From assembly GCA_021817945.1 (NCBI GenBank), contig JAKAFL010000023.1, forward strand, positions 1-54,459: DNA of 54,459 bases, in the 5' to 3' direction. Origin of the DNA: a bacterium (GTDB lineage Bacteria; Verrucomicrobiota; Verrucomicrobiia; Limisphaerales; UBA11358). Shown piece by piece: positions 33,860 through 42,494 of the stretch; the first letter of the stretch is position 1; each line of letters opens with the position of its first letter. The notes beneath the pieces were generated by a model, which saw only the letters and a list, made by a program, of their open reading frames with translations, searched no databases and was not told the DNA's origin. The translations under genes were made by a program, and so were the position numbers.

Positions 33860-35653
33860 TTATTGCCTCAAGCGATAAAACACGGCTGGAATTTTTGGGT
33901 CAACTTTATTGGTGAACGGACTGGTGGCACCGGGGTTTGGTATCCAATTAGTGCCCATAGCCGAGGACAAAGCACCCGTTTGTGACTCAAGTTGCAACCC
34001 CTGATTTTTGGGCCATTGCAATACCAGGCAATTTCCATTCACTATAGAGTTCGTCAGGACAGGCAGTGCTTGCATAAATTCCAACCGAAGAACGGAATAA
34101 GCTGGCACCACGAAAGGATTGCTGACATTAGTGCCATATTGAATCTGAACGGTCTTATCGCCAGGGAAAGAGTTCGTCGCCGTGGGATCACCGCCAGATA
34201 CATAAGTCTCAAAATACTGGTTTGTATCGGTGATTCCGTTTTGAACAAGGGTTGCCAGCGCATTGGTAGCACCTTTGTTGGTGAGCAAGACATAAAATCT
34301 GCCATTACTGCTTCTATAGACCTGGGCATAGACTGCCGGAATCGCGTTGCCGGTAGAATTGGTCATCACCGTTGGCCCACCGCTGGTGGTGGTGGCATAG
34401 ACCTCTGATGAATTGGCAAAAGCCACGTTAGCCACCGCCTGACCCAAAGCCTGGGCATTAAAATAATACCCATATGGCAGTCCAATGGTATTGGTTGTGT
34501 AATGACCAAAATAAGCTGTCTCACAAGCCTGCTTCTGATCGTTGGTTGTGCCAATGCCATGGTAATCCAGAAGTTGATGAGTGCCGACAAAGATCATTTG
34601 CGGCAGGGTGGACATTCGCATGGCGTATTCGACAGCGTAAACCCCGCCATACAGGGTGCCGCCAGTCTGCTCGGCTGCTCCTGATCCAGAAGCAGAATAT
34701 TCGGTAACCATATAAGTGACATTATTTGAGTTTTGGGGCATCAGAAAATTGGTCAGATAAGTGGCGGTATTGTTAACGAGATTCCAATTGTCATGTTTCA
34801 TCAAATTCGTAAAGTTGTCGCTCGAACCCACTAAAAACGGATAGTCATGAATGCTAACCGTGTCCCAGTATTTGTCGGTATAATGTGAAATCCCCATGTC
34901 CCAGTTTGTGTCAGGATGGGTTGGGGGACTATAGAAGATGCCGACTTTGGCGTTCGGATCGGCCCTTTTGATGGCATCCCGATAAGGCCTCATGCTATTT
35001 AGATAGTCCGTCGAATTAGTCCAAAAATAACTGGTCTGACTGTTGGAAACCCCGTAAAAAAGATAAGGTTCATTGCAAAGCTCCCAAGCCGCTACCGATA
35101 TGTGATTGCTCAAAGCATATTGGGCAAAAGCCCCCGCTGAATTAGCGCTGTCAGTGAAACCGTTGACGACCACAACAATCCTGGCACCCCCAAGGTTGGA
35201 GCACATCTGCGTGAAATCTGTGAAGTGTAACCCGCCCTTGCCCGTGCCTACCACCAATGCAGATTGCAACCCACCGTATGCGCTTGGCTCATTAGAAAAC
35301 TGATTGACCCAATTGGGCAGCTCCAGACCGTTTGTCCAATCAAAGGCATCGTCCATCGAGCCCCCAGGGTAGCGTAGCCAGCCCGGTGAAAGGGTTTTGG
35401 CGAATTGCTGTAAATTAGTATCGTAATATTCTGTTCCGTTTCGACCAAGCTCAAAGTTGAACCCGGAAAAACCTGCATTCAGCCTTGTGGGATTAAGTGT
35501 GGAAAAACTTACCACCACATTGGTGTCAGCTTTTGTGTGAACAGCCATTTGGAGGATGGCAGCAGAAAGTAATCCAAGCCAAAACGGCAGGGCGTGTTTT
35601 GGAAAAAATATTTGGCTTTCTTTAGCAACCAACCTGCTTTTCTTGTGGTTCAT
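33860..35653 (-). CDS. Secreted clan-A glycoside hydrolase with C-terminal sorting-like domain
   Basis: A 597-residue protein with a signal sequence (FWLGLLSAAILQMAVHTKA). The TIM-barrel part has GWLRYPGGSMDDAFDWTNG (substrate site), AAWELCNEPYLFYG with the likely acid/base Glu195 and TYMVTEYSASGSG with the likely nucleophile Glu318. This is a clan-A pattern similar to GH51/GH79, so an arabinofuranosidase- or glucuronidase-like activity is possible but not certain. A beta-sandwich follows (VYAQVYRSSNGRFYVLLTN). The last 70 residues (VLQWPKNQGLQLES...PAVFYRLRQ) form a separate domain also seen, diverged, at the end of the GH2-like protein. Confidence 0.75.
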   Translation of the reverse strand: MNHKKSRLVAKESQIFFPKHALPFWLGLLSAAILQMAVHTKADTNVVVSFSTLNPTRLNAGFSGFNFELGRNGTEYYDTNLQQFAKTLSPGWLRYPGGSMDDAFDWTNGLELPNWVNQFSNEPSAYGGLQSALVVGTGKGGLHFTDFTQMCSNLGGARIVVVVNGFTDSANSAGAFAQYALSNHISVAAWELCNEPYLFYGVSNSQTSYFWTNSTDYLNSMRPYRDAIKRADPNAKVGIFYSPPTHPDTNWDMGISHYTDKYWDTVSIHDYPFLVGSSDNFTNLMKHDNWNLVNNTATYLTNFLMPQNSNNVTYMVTEYSASGSGAAEQTGGTLYGGVYAVEYAMRMSTLPQMIFVGTHQLLDYHGIGTTNDQKQACETAYFGHYTTNTIGLPYGYYFNAQALGQAVANVAFANSSEVYATTTSGGPTVMTNSTGNAIPAVYAQVYRSSNGRFYVLLTNKGATNALATLVQNGITDTNQYFETYVSGGDPTATNSFPGDKTVQIQYGTNVSNPFVVPAYSVLRLEFMQALPVLTNSIVNGNCLVLQWPKNQGLQLESQTGALSSAMGTNWIPNPGATSPFTNKVDPKIPAVFYRLRQ

Positions 35654-36350
35654 AAAAAATCAAAAAACAAGGCTTCTTCACACACCGAAAGCAATGTTGT
35701 AATAGGCATTGTCTGGCAAATTGTGGCAAGTGTTAGCCTTTACTATGAACACACGATGGTTTCAAAAACCTACAAGCAACAGGTTTGAGACATACGTCCA
35801 ACTGCCCATGTGCAGCCTGTCCGCGATCCATTGGAGGGTCATACGCATTTCTCGCCGCAAATTTCTAATTTGCTTTCGCCCTTGCTGTACCACCTTTGCG
35901 CTTTTCAGACAATATTTTTCGGCCCGGTTTCGCAACCTTTTTTGAATGAACCCTTTTGGACTTGATGAAAAATTCCTCGTTAATCCGGAAATTTCGTGGG
36001 AATTCCTGTCGCCATGGAAAGATTTTGATGAGGTAGAGAGATCTTCGGCGCATTGGCACTAAGGCGAGATTAAATGCTGCGCAGGTAAGCCTGGTCGGAG
36101 CTGCGGTCCGGATCCGGGTGAGGGGCCGGCAGATCAGGCGAATTTGCGGCGGTATCAAGAACAGGGTGACTGCGGCTTGGTTCACTGGTGGCGCTGTACG
36201 ACTGGCCTGCGGTGCGAATCCGCACCGTTGCCGTCCGACTTTCTGCCTCGTTTTTTTTGGGCTGTGAATAACTTGCGAATAAGTCATACCGCCTAGTGAC
36301 AGCATTTGTCACATCCCATTGGCTAGGATCGGGTCATGATGATTAGCTTG
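35654..36350. other. Gap with low-confidence small ORF
   Basis: A GTG-started minus-strand ORF at 36070-36312 encodes 80 residues (start VTNAVTRRYDLFAS, end RSSDQAYLRSI), polar and Pro/Ser-rich, with no family recognised; it may be spurious. The longer overlapping frame 35865-36305 looks like a shadow. Nothing else is supported. Confidence 0.35.
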
Positions 36351-36516
36351 AACCCGAAGAACGAAATTCAAAAGGCCAATCAGGCCCAATCTATTGGGAG
36401 CAAACTCATTGGGAAAATCTCACCAGACCGCTTCCGATGTGCTTTCGATTTTTCCAAAGGGTATCCGCTCCAGCATCTTGTCGAATCTTGGCCCTTTCCA
36501 TTTCGCTTTTCGGGTT
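36351..36516. repeat. Inverted-repeat element, copy 4, with enlarged centre
   Basis: The arms AACCCGAAGAACGAAATTC (left) and CATTTCGCTTTTCGGGTT (right) match the 82-bp elements, but the centre is 84 bases longer and contains CCAATCTATTGGGAGCAAAC, so it may have grown by insertion. Flanks AGCTTG and TAATAACC do not duplicate. Confidence 0.65.
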
Positions 36517-36552
36517 AATAACCAGGACTTTGCCGGATTTTGCCCTGTCCCA

Positions 36553-36927
36553 ATGCCTGCCAGAAATAACAAATCAAAGAAGATGCGTCCTGCCGGTCCA
36601 GATTCCAATCTCAGCCGTGAAATCCTGAAACTGCTGCTGGCGGCAGAGGCGTCCGGGCTTTGTCCCGAAACGGTTCTTCGCGAGTGCCTGAAGAGGTTTC
36701 ATGAGGGTTGGAATCAGGCGAAGCACAGGCCCATTCAGGAACAAGGCATGAGGGATGCGAAGAGAAATGGAAATGGGTTGGGCCCAAAAAAGGGATTTGG
36801 AGGACACCAAAAGCGAAAGGCCCTAAGCACAGTACGTGGTTCGGCCTCTGGCAAGGCCAAGCCTGGAGCAGGGCAAAGCCATGCAGGGGATATGGGTAAT
36901 TTCCACGGGCAGCCCAGGCATGACTAA
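36553..36927 (+). CDS. Hypothetical protein
   Basis: A 124-residue basic protein starting MPARNNKSKKMRPAGPDS. A helical stretch follows (LSREILKLLLAAEASGLCPETVLRECLKRF), then a Gln/Lys/Gly-rich low-complexity tail (GQSHAGDMGNFHGQPRH). The N-terminal part looks like a small helical domain; the tail may be non-coding read-through. The frame extends upstream into the repeat copy at 36351-36516. No family was recognised. It may be real only in the first 60 residues. Confidence 0.4.
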   Translation: MPARNNKSKKMRPAGPDSNLSREILKLLLAAEASGLCPETVLRECLKRFHEGWNQAKHRPIQEQGMRDAKRNGNGLGPKKGFGGHQKRKALSTVRGSASGKAKPGAGQSHAGDMGNFHGQPRHD

Positions 36928-37099
36928 ATCAATTTGTTGGACGCCAAGGAAACCAACACCGGGGAAGAAGGAGCAATGGATGGTGGCCGCCGCTGAGAGG
37001 GCGCACCATCCATTCTTCCTGCGGACGGTCGGACACGGACAAATCTTCGCCGCAAGAAAAAAGGGGGCAAACCAGTTGAACGCAATGGATCTGCTGGTT

Positions 37100-37339
37100 T
37101 CAGCTCAACTTGGAATGGCTTCCGTCGCAGAATGGCTTTTGAGCGGAGTGTTTGCATCCGCACCAGGCCACGGTTTTAGCTTCCGTAATTTCTGTTTTTA
37201 CAGGAGTAAAGGAAGTTCCCTTGTGGGAACCGTCACAGAAAGGTTGGTTTTTAGACTGGCCACAACTGCACCAGTAATAAGTGCCGGGCTGGACATTTTG
37301 GACGTAAGGGCCCTTGCGGGCAATGATTGGATCACTCAT
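37100..37339 (-). CDS. Dual CDGSH iron-sulfur protein
   Basis: A 79-residue protein with two CDGSH-type zinc-finger-like motifs, C-x-C-x2-S-x7-CDGSH: CSCGQSKNQPFCDGSH and CGCKHSAQKPFCDGSH. Each binds a [2Fe-2S] cluster with three Cys and one His; bacterial members are thought to handle electron transfer or iron-sulfur homeostasis. The ATG at 37339 gives MSDPIIARKGPYVQ, the usual family start; the frame extends 12 codons further. It stands alone, about 100 bases from the end of the HlyD-like gene on the same strand. Confidence 0.93.
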   Translation of the reverse strand: MSDPIIARKGPYVQNVQPGTYYWCSCGQSKNQPFCDGSHKGTSFTPVKTEITEAKTVAWCGCKHSAQKPFCDGSHSKLS

Positions 37340-37440
37340 GGCAATGATTGGAGCACATTCCTGCTGGGCTGCCAACTATTTTCGAGGCGCTTTCCGGGGC
37401 GCAGGTTCGGAGTTCAGGCGGCCTGCATGGGGAACGGTTT

Positions 37441-38319
37441 TCATTGAGGCTGGATGGTGACGGTGGCGGTTTGCCCGGCCACGAGATTGGTGGGGACCAT
37501 GCCATTGACCGGGTCCAGTTCCACGCGCACGGGAATCCGTTGGGCCAGGCGAACCCAGCTAAAGGCCGGATTGACGTTGGCCAGAAGGCGGCTGGAGTCT
37601 GTCCGCTCGCGGTCCTCCACGGCGGCGGCCAGGCTTGCCACATGGCCGGTCAGGACATGGTCATCACCCATGAGCCGAATTTGCGCCGGGTCCCCCACAT
37701 GAATCCGGCGGAGTTTGGTTTCCTCGAAATATCCCGCCACATAAAAGGAATCGGCATCCACGAGGGCAGTGACTGGCTGGCCCGCACTGACATAGTCTCC
37801 GGGCCTGAGTGAGAAGTTGGAGAGGATGCCATTGACTGTGGCGCGGACCTGGGAACGGTCCAGGTTGAGCCGGGCAAGGTCGCGGTTGGCGCGGGCGAGG
37901 TCCAGGGCGGCTTCGCACTGGGCTGCCTCCACGGATTTGGTGTCATAGGACGAGTGGGAAACGGCATTGTCCGCAGCCAGTTTCTGGTAGCGGGCGGCCT
38001 CGCGCTGGGCCAGGCCCAGGGCGGCTTCCGCGCTGGCCAGGGCGGCCTCGCTTTGTTTCAGCGCCAGGTCAAACCTGGCCGGGTCCACCAAAAAGAGCAG
38101 GTCGCCGGCATTGACGCGCTGGTTGTCTTTCACCTTCACCTCGGTGACCAGGCCGGAAACATCCGGGGAAACGCGAACCACATCCGCGCACACCCGTCCA
38201 TCGCGCGTCCAGGGTTCTTCGAGGTAGTAATCCCAAAGCAGCCAGCCGGCCAGGGCTGCCGTGATGAGGGCCGTGAGCGTGATGGCGATGCGGATCCAGG
38301 CAGGGGGGAGTGTTTTCAT
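37441..38319 (-). CDS. HlyD-type membrane fusion protein, AaeA-like
   Basis: A 292-residue periplasmic adaptor, last gene of a MarR-FUSC-DUF1656-HlyD operon. It has an N-terminal membrane anchor (WIRIAITLTALITAALAGWLLW), a biotinyl/lipoyl-like barrel (VSPDVSGLVTEVKVKDNQRVNAGDLLFLVDP), an alpha-helical hairpin (FDLALKQSEAALASAEAALG to NRDLARLNLDRSQVRATV) and a beta-barrel (VAGYFEETKLRRIHVGDPAQ). It would link the FUSC pump to the cell exterior. In E. coli AaeAB exports aromatic carboxylic acids. Its ATG overlaps the DUF1656 stop as ATGA. Confidence 0.9.
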   Translation of the reverse strand: MKTLPPAWIRIAITLTALITAALAGWLLWDYYLEEPWTRDGRVCADVVRVSPDVSGLVTEVKVKDNQRVNAGDLLFLVDPARFDLALKQSEAALASAEAALGLAQREAARYQKLAADNAVSHSSYDTKSVEAAQCEAALDLARANRDLARLNLDRSQVRATVNGILSNFSLRPGDYVSAGQPVTALVDADSFYVAGYFEETKLRRIHVGDPAQIRLMGDDHVLTGHVASLAAAVEDRERTDSSRLLANVNPAFSWVRLAQRIPVRVELDPVNGMVPTNLVAGQTATVTIQPQ

Positions 38320-38525
38320 TTGAAAAGGATTCGGGCGGATTCCAGGACCAGGGCGACCAGGACAACGAACATGGCGGTGTCAAAAAGCGGGCGGTGCCAG
38401 ATGAAACGATAAGCGCCGAAGCGCAACAGGCAGCGGCAAATCATTTGTTGCACCAGGAAAGCCACGCCGGAATATACCAGCAGTGACGGGACAAAAACGC
38501 CAAGGAAATTAAATTCGCCATTCAT
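38316..38525 (-). CDS. DUF1656 small membrane protein, AaeX-like
   Basis: A 69-residue membrane protein with MNGEFNFLGVFVPSLLVYS at its start and two predicted transmembrane segments (PSLLVYSGVAFLVQQM and FDTAMFVVLVALVLESARI). DUF1656/AaeX proteins accompany AaeA/AaeB-type efflux systems; their role is not defined. The ATG at 38525 overlaps the FUSC stop as ATGA, which decides the start over an upstream in-frame ATG at 38588. Confidence 0.9.
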   Translation of the reverse strand: MNGEFNFLGVFVPSLLVYSGVAFLVQQMICRCLLRFGAYRFIWHRPLFDTAMFVVLVALVLESARILFK

Positions 38526-40597
38526 GCCGTGTTTGCGGCCGGGGACTGGCCGGCCTTGAGGGAAAGGGGAGCCTTTGGAAACAGGCAAAGCCGCAGGCCC
38601 AGCAACGCATGCAACAGCGCGTTCCCGCCCTCGCTTTGCGGACTGCGGGCGGCCAGACGCAGGATTTCCCCATTCACCGCATGGAGCAACGATTCCGGGG
38701 GCTGGGTGCGCGCATCCTTCAACCTTTCGCGGAAATGATTTCCCACCGAGGCCAGCGTGGCTTGGGCCGACTCCTGTTCCCAGCCGGCCAGGAGGGGTTG
38801 CACTCGTTGGATATCCGCCAGATTCAAACCCACGCGCATGTCCAGCAGTGCATCCATGGAGTGGAGCGCAGACCCGGGTGGCAACCCAGCCAGCCTGGGA
38901 ACGATCAACCCAAGCCGGTCCACCATTCGTCGCACGAATGTCATCCGGTCTTGCAAGTCCGGGTCCGCAGCCAGGTTTGCGATGTCAGCCCAGACCGCCC
39001 GAAGCAGATGCCCCGCTCCAGCCTCCGCGTTGACCGTCCTGAACAAGGTCACCACGGTCATGGCTATCACCCCCGCCAGAAGGGCGGCCAGATTGCTGTT
39101 TAAAAATCCAGTCAGGTTGGGATTGAAGGTGTCTTCCAGATTCAACATCACGCAGCCGTTCATGCACAGGGCAAAGCTGGGGAATCCCCAAATCGGCGAA
39201 GCCATGAACAACCCGCCCGTGACCAGAAACGGAGAAAGCACAAGCATCAACAAGGGAAACCCATCCACTGCGGGGAAAACCAGGAATTGATAAATGGCCG
39301 CGATCAGCATGGCTGCCGCCAGGCAGAGAATGTTGGTCCGCAGCAAGGGCAGGGGATTGTCAAACGAGGCAAATATGCAGCAAAAAACCGGCGTCAGTTC
39401 CGCTGCTGCCGCACCATCCACCCACCCGGTGGTTATCCATAAGCCACAGGCGACCATGGTGCCAGCGAATGCAGCAAGACCGGAAACCACCGCCACCCCA
39501 AAGTTCAGGTGAAGAACCGGCCCTGCGGCATATCGGTCGGCCACCTCCAGATGCGAAGGAATGTTGTCGGTCCCCTCGGTTATGGACTGCTGCAATTCCC
39601 GGCAATCCTCCCAAACGTCCACCAGGTCCCGAAGCCGGTGGCTCAGGTTCCAAGTCATCCAGTCCCTGACCTGGGCGCATTGGGAATGTGGTTGCTTGAA
39701 TTGATCCAATTCCTCGCGCAGGCGCGCCGCAGTTTCTGGCGCCCCCTTCCAACCCGCATGCATCCATGCCACTATTTTATCAAGGAGGACCTGGACTGCT
39801 TCCGGCCGCTCGGCGCCGTCCCTTTGCAGGAGGGCCAGCCGGTCCTCCACTGCGGCAATCAGGGGAATCAGGGCGGTCATGTGCTGTTCCAAAATGTTCA
39901 TCTGGCGCCGCGTCTGTAAAAAGGTGGGTGTGTCAAAGGGCAGGTAAGCGGTCAAAGCCACGAGAGCCAGTGTGTCGGAAGCCAGGCGGTGTGCCCATTG
40001 TTGAGAAGCCTGGCGGGTCAGGCGGCCTTCAGCCACCGCGCGGGCCCAGGCGGCGGCATCCCCAAGCCAGTGGTTGATTCGCTTTGTCAGGACCGGCGCA
40101 ACATGCCGTGGAAACACCAGCCGGCTCACCAGTGCGGCGCAAACGATGCCCAGCGTGATTTCCTGGACACGCGCCACGGAAATGTCAAAAACCAGTTCCG
40201 GGCTGTTCACGGAGGAAAAGCCGATGATGGCCGCCGTGTATCCAGACAGCATGAACACATAGGAACGCGGAGTGCGGTCCAGAAGGCTGATGAACAGGCA
40301 GAAACCGATCCACGCGGACAAGGCCAGGCAAAGCAGGATGGGCGCATCCACGAGGTTTGGCACCAGCGCCAGGGCCGCCACCGCTCCCAGCACCGTCCCC
40401 AACACCCGATAAAAAGCCTTGGAAGTGACGGCGCCGCTGAGCGGCTGCGAGACAATGTAAACCGTGGCCAGCGCCCAGTAGGGTTTGCTGAATCCAAAGC
40501 CAAAGGCAATTCCCAGGGCAAGAATGGCTGCCGCAAAGGTTTTAAGCGAAAAAAACACCTCGCCCATTCCCATCTGGTATGCAGGGGATTGCCTCAT
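38522..40597 (-). CDS. FUSC family efflux transporter, AaeB-like
   Basis: A 691-residue inner membrane protein of the fusaric acid resistance/aromatic acid exporter family (PF04632 type). Two membrane modules are visible: the first after MGEVFFSLKTFAAAILALGIAFGFGFS with VYIVSQPLSGAVTSKAFYRVLGTVLGA, the second around LHLNFGVAVVSGLAAFAGTMVACGLW and LLRTNILCLAAAMLIAAIY. Cytoplasmic regions follow each. It would export toxic small hydrophobic or aromatic acids with the HlyD-like adaptor. It starts by an ATGA overlap with MarR and ends by an ATGA overlap with DUF1656, so it is tightly coupled. Confidence 0.92.
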   Translation of the reverse strand: MRQSPAYQMGMGEVFFSLKTFAAAILALGIAFGFGFSKPYWALATVYIVSQPLSGAVTSKAFYRVLGTVLGAVAALALVPNLVDAPILLCLALSAWIGFCLFISLLDRTPRSYVFMLSGYTAAIIGFSSVNSPELVFDISVARVQEITLGIVCAALVSRLVFPRHVAPVLTKRINHWLGDAAAWARAVAEGRLTRQASQQWAHRLASDTLALVALTAYLPFDTPTFLQTRRQMNILEQHMTALIPLIAAVEDRLALLQRDGAERPEAVQVLLDKIVAWMHAGWKGAPETAARLREELDQFKQPHSQCAQVRDWMTWNLSHRLRDLVDVWEDCRELQQSITEGTDNIPSHLEVADRYAAGPVLHLNFGVAVVSGLAAFAGTMVACGLWITTGWVDGAAAAELTPVFCCIFASFDNPLPLLRTNILCLAAAMLIAAIYQFLVFPAVDGFPLLMLVLSPFLVTGGLFMASPIWGFPSFALCMNGCVMLNLEDTFNPNLTGFLNSNLAALLAGVIAMTVVTLFRTVNAEAGAGHLLRAVWADIANLAADPDLQDRMTFVRRMVDRLGLIVPRLAGLPPGSALHSMDALLDMRVGLNLADIQRVQPLLAGWEQESAQATLASVGNHFRERLKDARTQPPESLLHAVNGEILRLAARSPQSEGGNALLHALLGLRLCLFPKAPLSLKAGQSPAANTA

Positions 40598-41055
40598 TTC
40601 ATTCCTCCATCACGCACCATTTCAAGGAGCCTCAGTTCGACCGTTCCCAATGTTTGCAGGGTGCGCTGCAAGTCATCACTGTTGACATCCATCAACAGCG
40701 CATCCCTCACCCGTTTCATGGCATGGTCAGCGCCAAGGGCCTGACGCCTGCCACGCGCGGTGAGGGCCAGCTTGCGGGACCGTTTGTCCCGTGGATCCGG
40801 CTGCCTTTGGACCAGGCCGGATTTCACCAGCAAATCCATGATGCGCACCAGGGCGGGGCGTTCCAGGTGAAGGGCGCGGGCAATGTCGCATTGGCGAAGC
40901 GGTGTGCGGCTGCGCAGCAGCGTCAGCAGCGGCAAAGCCACGGCCTCTGACAGCCCCATTGGCGCCAGTTCCCGGTCAATCACACGCCGCCAGGACCGCG
41001 AGGCACCGATGACCAGGCGCCCGAGCGCCGCACGATGGTTGGAGGATTCCTCCAT
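40594..41055 (-). CDS. MarR family transcriptional regulator
   Basis: A 153-residue winged-helix regulator at the head of the efflux operon. It has a helix-turn-helix with LRQCDIARALHLERPALVRIMDLLVKSGLVQRQ and the typical D-x-R-D-K-R-S-R-K wing (DPRDKRSRKLALTARG), followed by a C-terminal helix. Its stop overlaps the FUSC start as ATGA. The palindrome TAACATGTTA lies 11 bases before its start codon and is a likely binding site, so it probably represses its own operon until an aromatic ligand is bound (inference from the family). Confidence 0.93.
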   Translation of the reverse strand: MEESSNHRAALGRLVIGASRSWRRVIDRELAPMGLSEAVALPLLTLLRSRTPLRQCDIARALHLERPALVRIMDLLVKSGLVQRQPDPRDKRSRKLALTARGRRQALGADHAMKRVRDALLMDVNSDDLQRTLQTLGTVELRLLEMVRDGGMK

Positions 41056-41065
41056 GAAATAATGG

Positions 41066-41075
41066 TAACATGTTA
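41066..41075. promoter_or_regulatory. Operator-like palindrome upstream of marR-type gene
   Basis: TAACATGTTA is a perfect 10-bp palindrome 11 bases upstream of the MarR start codon. MarR proteins commonly bind such AT-rich palindromes at their own promoter. Confidence 0.55.
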
Positions 41076-41126
41076 TCTATATGGCGCAAGCCCAAACGTC
41101 CCGGTGGAAGCGTCCGGGGCGGGTTT

Positions 41127-41618
41127 TTAAGCCGGAGCCAGCAGGCCGGCCAGGTCCAGCGGCCGCGTGTACATGGCCAGTTTCCCCATTTCATCCCGCG
41201 GCCACTCGGGTTCAGGCCGGTCCCGGTAGAGTTCCAACCCGTTTTGGTCCGGGTCTCTCAGGTAGATGGCCTCGCTTACGCCATGATCGGCCGCGCCTTC
41301 CAGTTCATGTCCCGCATCCAAAACCCGGCGGACTGCCGAACCCAGGGTCGCCCGGGTGGGGTAAAGGATGGCCACGTGGTAAAGCCCGGTGCGCCCGGAC
41401 GGGGGAGGCAGCCCGCCGAGGCTTTCCCAGGTATTGAGACCAATGTGATGGTGATAACCTCCCGCTGAAATAAAAGCCGCCTGGGTTCCAAATTTTTGCT
41501 GAAGCTCAAAACCAAGAATGCTACAATAAAATTGGAGGGAGCGATCAAGGTTCGACACCTTCAAATGCACGTGCCCAATGCGCACCCTGGAATCCAAGCC
41601 GCCGGAATTTGAACTCAT
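41127..41618 (-). CDS. VOC family dioxygenase/glyoxalase-like protein
   Basis: A 163-residue metal-binding protein of the vicinal oxygen chelate superfamily. It begins near RIGHVHLKVSNLDRSLQFY, with His in HVHLKV as first metal ligand, then GGYHHHIGLNTW and LYHVAILYPTRATL, and ends the core with YLRDPDQNGLELYRD, where the final Glu is a metal ligand. The pattern resembles catechol-2,3-dioxygenase-like CatE/YfiE proteins. It lies directly upstream of the MarR efflux operon, so it may act on the same aromatic compound (inference). A gap of 71 bases with the operator separates them. Confidence 0.85.
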   Translation of the reverse strand: MSSNSGGLDSRVRIGHVHLKVSNLDRSLQFYCSILGFELQQKFGTQAAFISAGGYHHHIGLNTWESLGGLPPPSGRTGLYHVAILYPTRATLGSAVRRVLDAGHELEGAADHGVSEAIYLRDPDQNGLELYRDRPEPEWPRDEMGKLAMYTRPLDLAGLLAPA

Positions 41619-41747
41619 TCCCGAGACTATAATCCACATCCCCTGCCATGCAAGGGGGGGAATGGCCGGATTTCAGAAACAGGAGCAGGTGGCGTGAAGC
41701 GCTTTCCCGCCTGTGTTCATAGGCCCTGTTTCTCAAATCGCTTCCGG

Positions 41748-42494
41748 TCAGGCGCAAAACACAGGGGATTTTCCAACCAGCAAATCCATGACGCGGTGGT
41801 CGTACAGCAATCCCGATTCAACAAGCATTTCAATAATGTCCGTGTCGTTGAGGATTTGAATGCCGAGTTTTTCGGCAACCATGTTCAAGTCCTCCGAACC
41901 GCCGGCCAAAACAATCAAAAGGCCGCCAGTCATCCCGGCCTGGTTCATGGATTGTGCCAGGGCATGGATGGGTTGGACGGAGAGTTTCGAATTTTTCCAG
42001 TGACGGAATTGCAAACCGAAATGCTCCTGAATGGATTCCAGCGTGAAATCCATTTCACCTTTCATGGAAAGGGTGGAGCAGGCAGGGTTGGGTGTTGCCA
42101 CGTTGAATCCACGTTCCTGGAACAGCAATTTGATGATGGTTTCAAACGATGGCGTGTCCAGGTTGCGCAGCTTTTCAGCCAAATCCGGCTCGGGTGTCAC
42201 AAGGCAGGAATGAAAGGATTGGACCCCAAAGGGCAGGGTGGACGAGCCGGGCAAAGCATGCGGCAGGGCCATGGAAGCGGAACCAAGGACAGAGTCTGGC
42301 TGGAAATGACCCCTGTTTGGTTTCGCGCCAAGCCACCAAGCCATCCAGCAACCGGCTATTAGACCGGCTCCGGAGATTAATGTTGGCATCGCGTGCCTGA
42401 ATTCCGGCATCATCAAATTCAGCAACACGCCAACTCCGGTTACCCAAGCCACCCCTTCAAGCGTGGCCGCCAATTTGGTTTTCTGCGGCTTCAT
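41748..42494 (-). CDS. Membrane-anchored Mrr-like restriction endonuclease-fold protein
   Basis: A 248-residue protein. Two hydrophobic segments near the N terminus (LEGVAWVTGVGVLLNLMM and PTLISGAGLIAGCWMAWWL) anchor it to the membrane. The C-terminal half has SFETIIKLLFQERGFNV, EMDFTLES, HFGLQFRHWKNSKLSVQPIHALAQSM and GGLLIVLAGG, matching the Mrr-like (PD-(D/E)xK) fold with FGLQ-x-WK in the place of the QAK catalytic region. The usual catalytic Asp and Lys are partly replaced (GLQFRHWK), so cleavage activity is doubtful. The ATG at 42494 was chosen. Confidence 0.75.
   Translation of the reverse strand: MKPQKTKLAATLEGVAWVTGVGVLLNLMMPEFRHAMPTLISGAGLIAGCWMAWWLGAKPNRGHFQPDSVLGSASMALPHALPGSSTLPFGVQSFHSCLVTPEPDLAEKLRNLDTPSFETIIKLLFQERGFNVATPNPACSTLSMKGEMDFTLESIQEHFGLQFRHWKNSKLSVQPIHALAQSMNQAGMTGGLLIVLAGGSEDLNMVAEKLGIQILNDTDIIEMLVESGLLYDHRVMDLLVGKSPVFCA

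Noticed and set aside
35865..36305. 146-residue minus-strand frame
   Set aside because: Basic low-complexity composition, overlaps another candidate small ORF and has no family-like motif.
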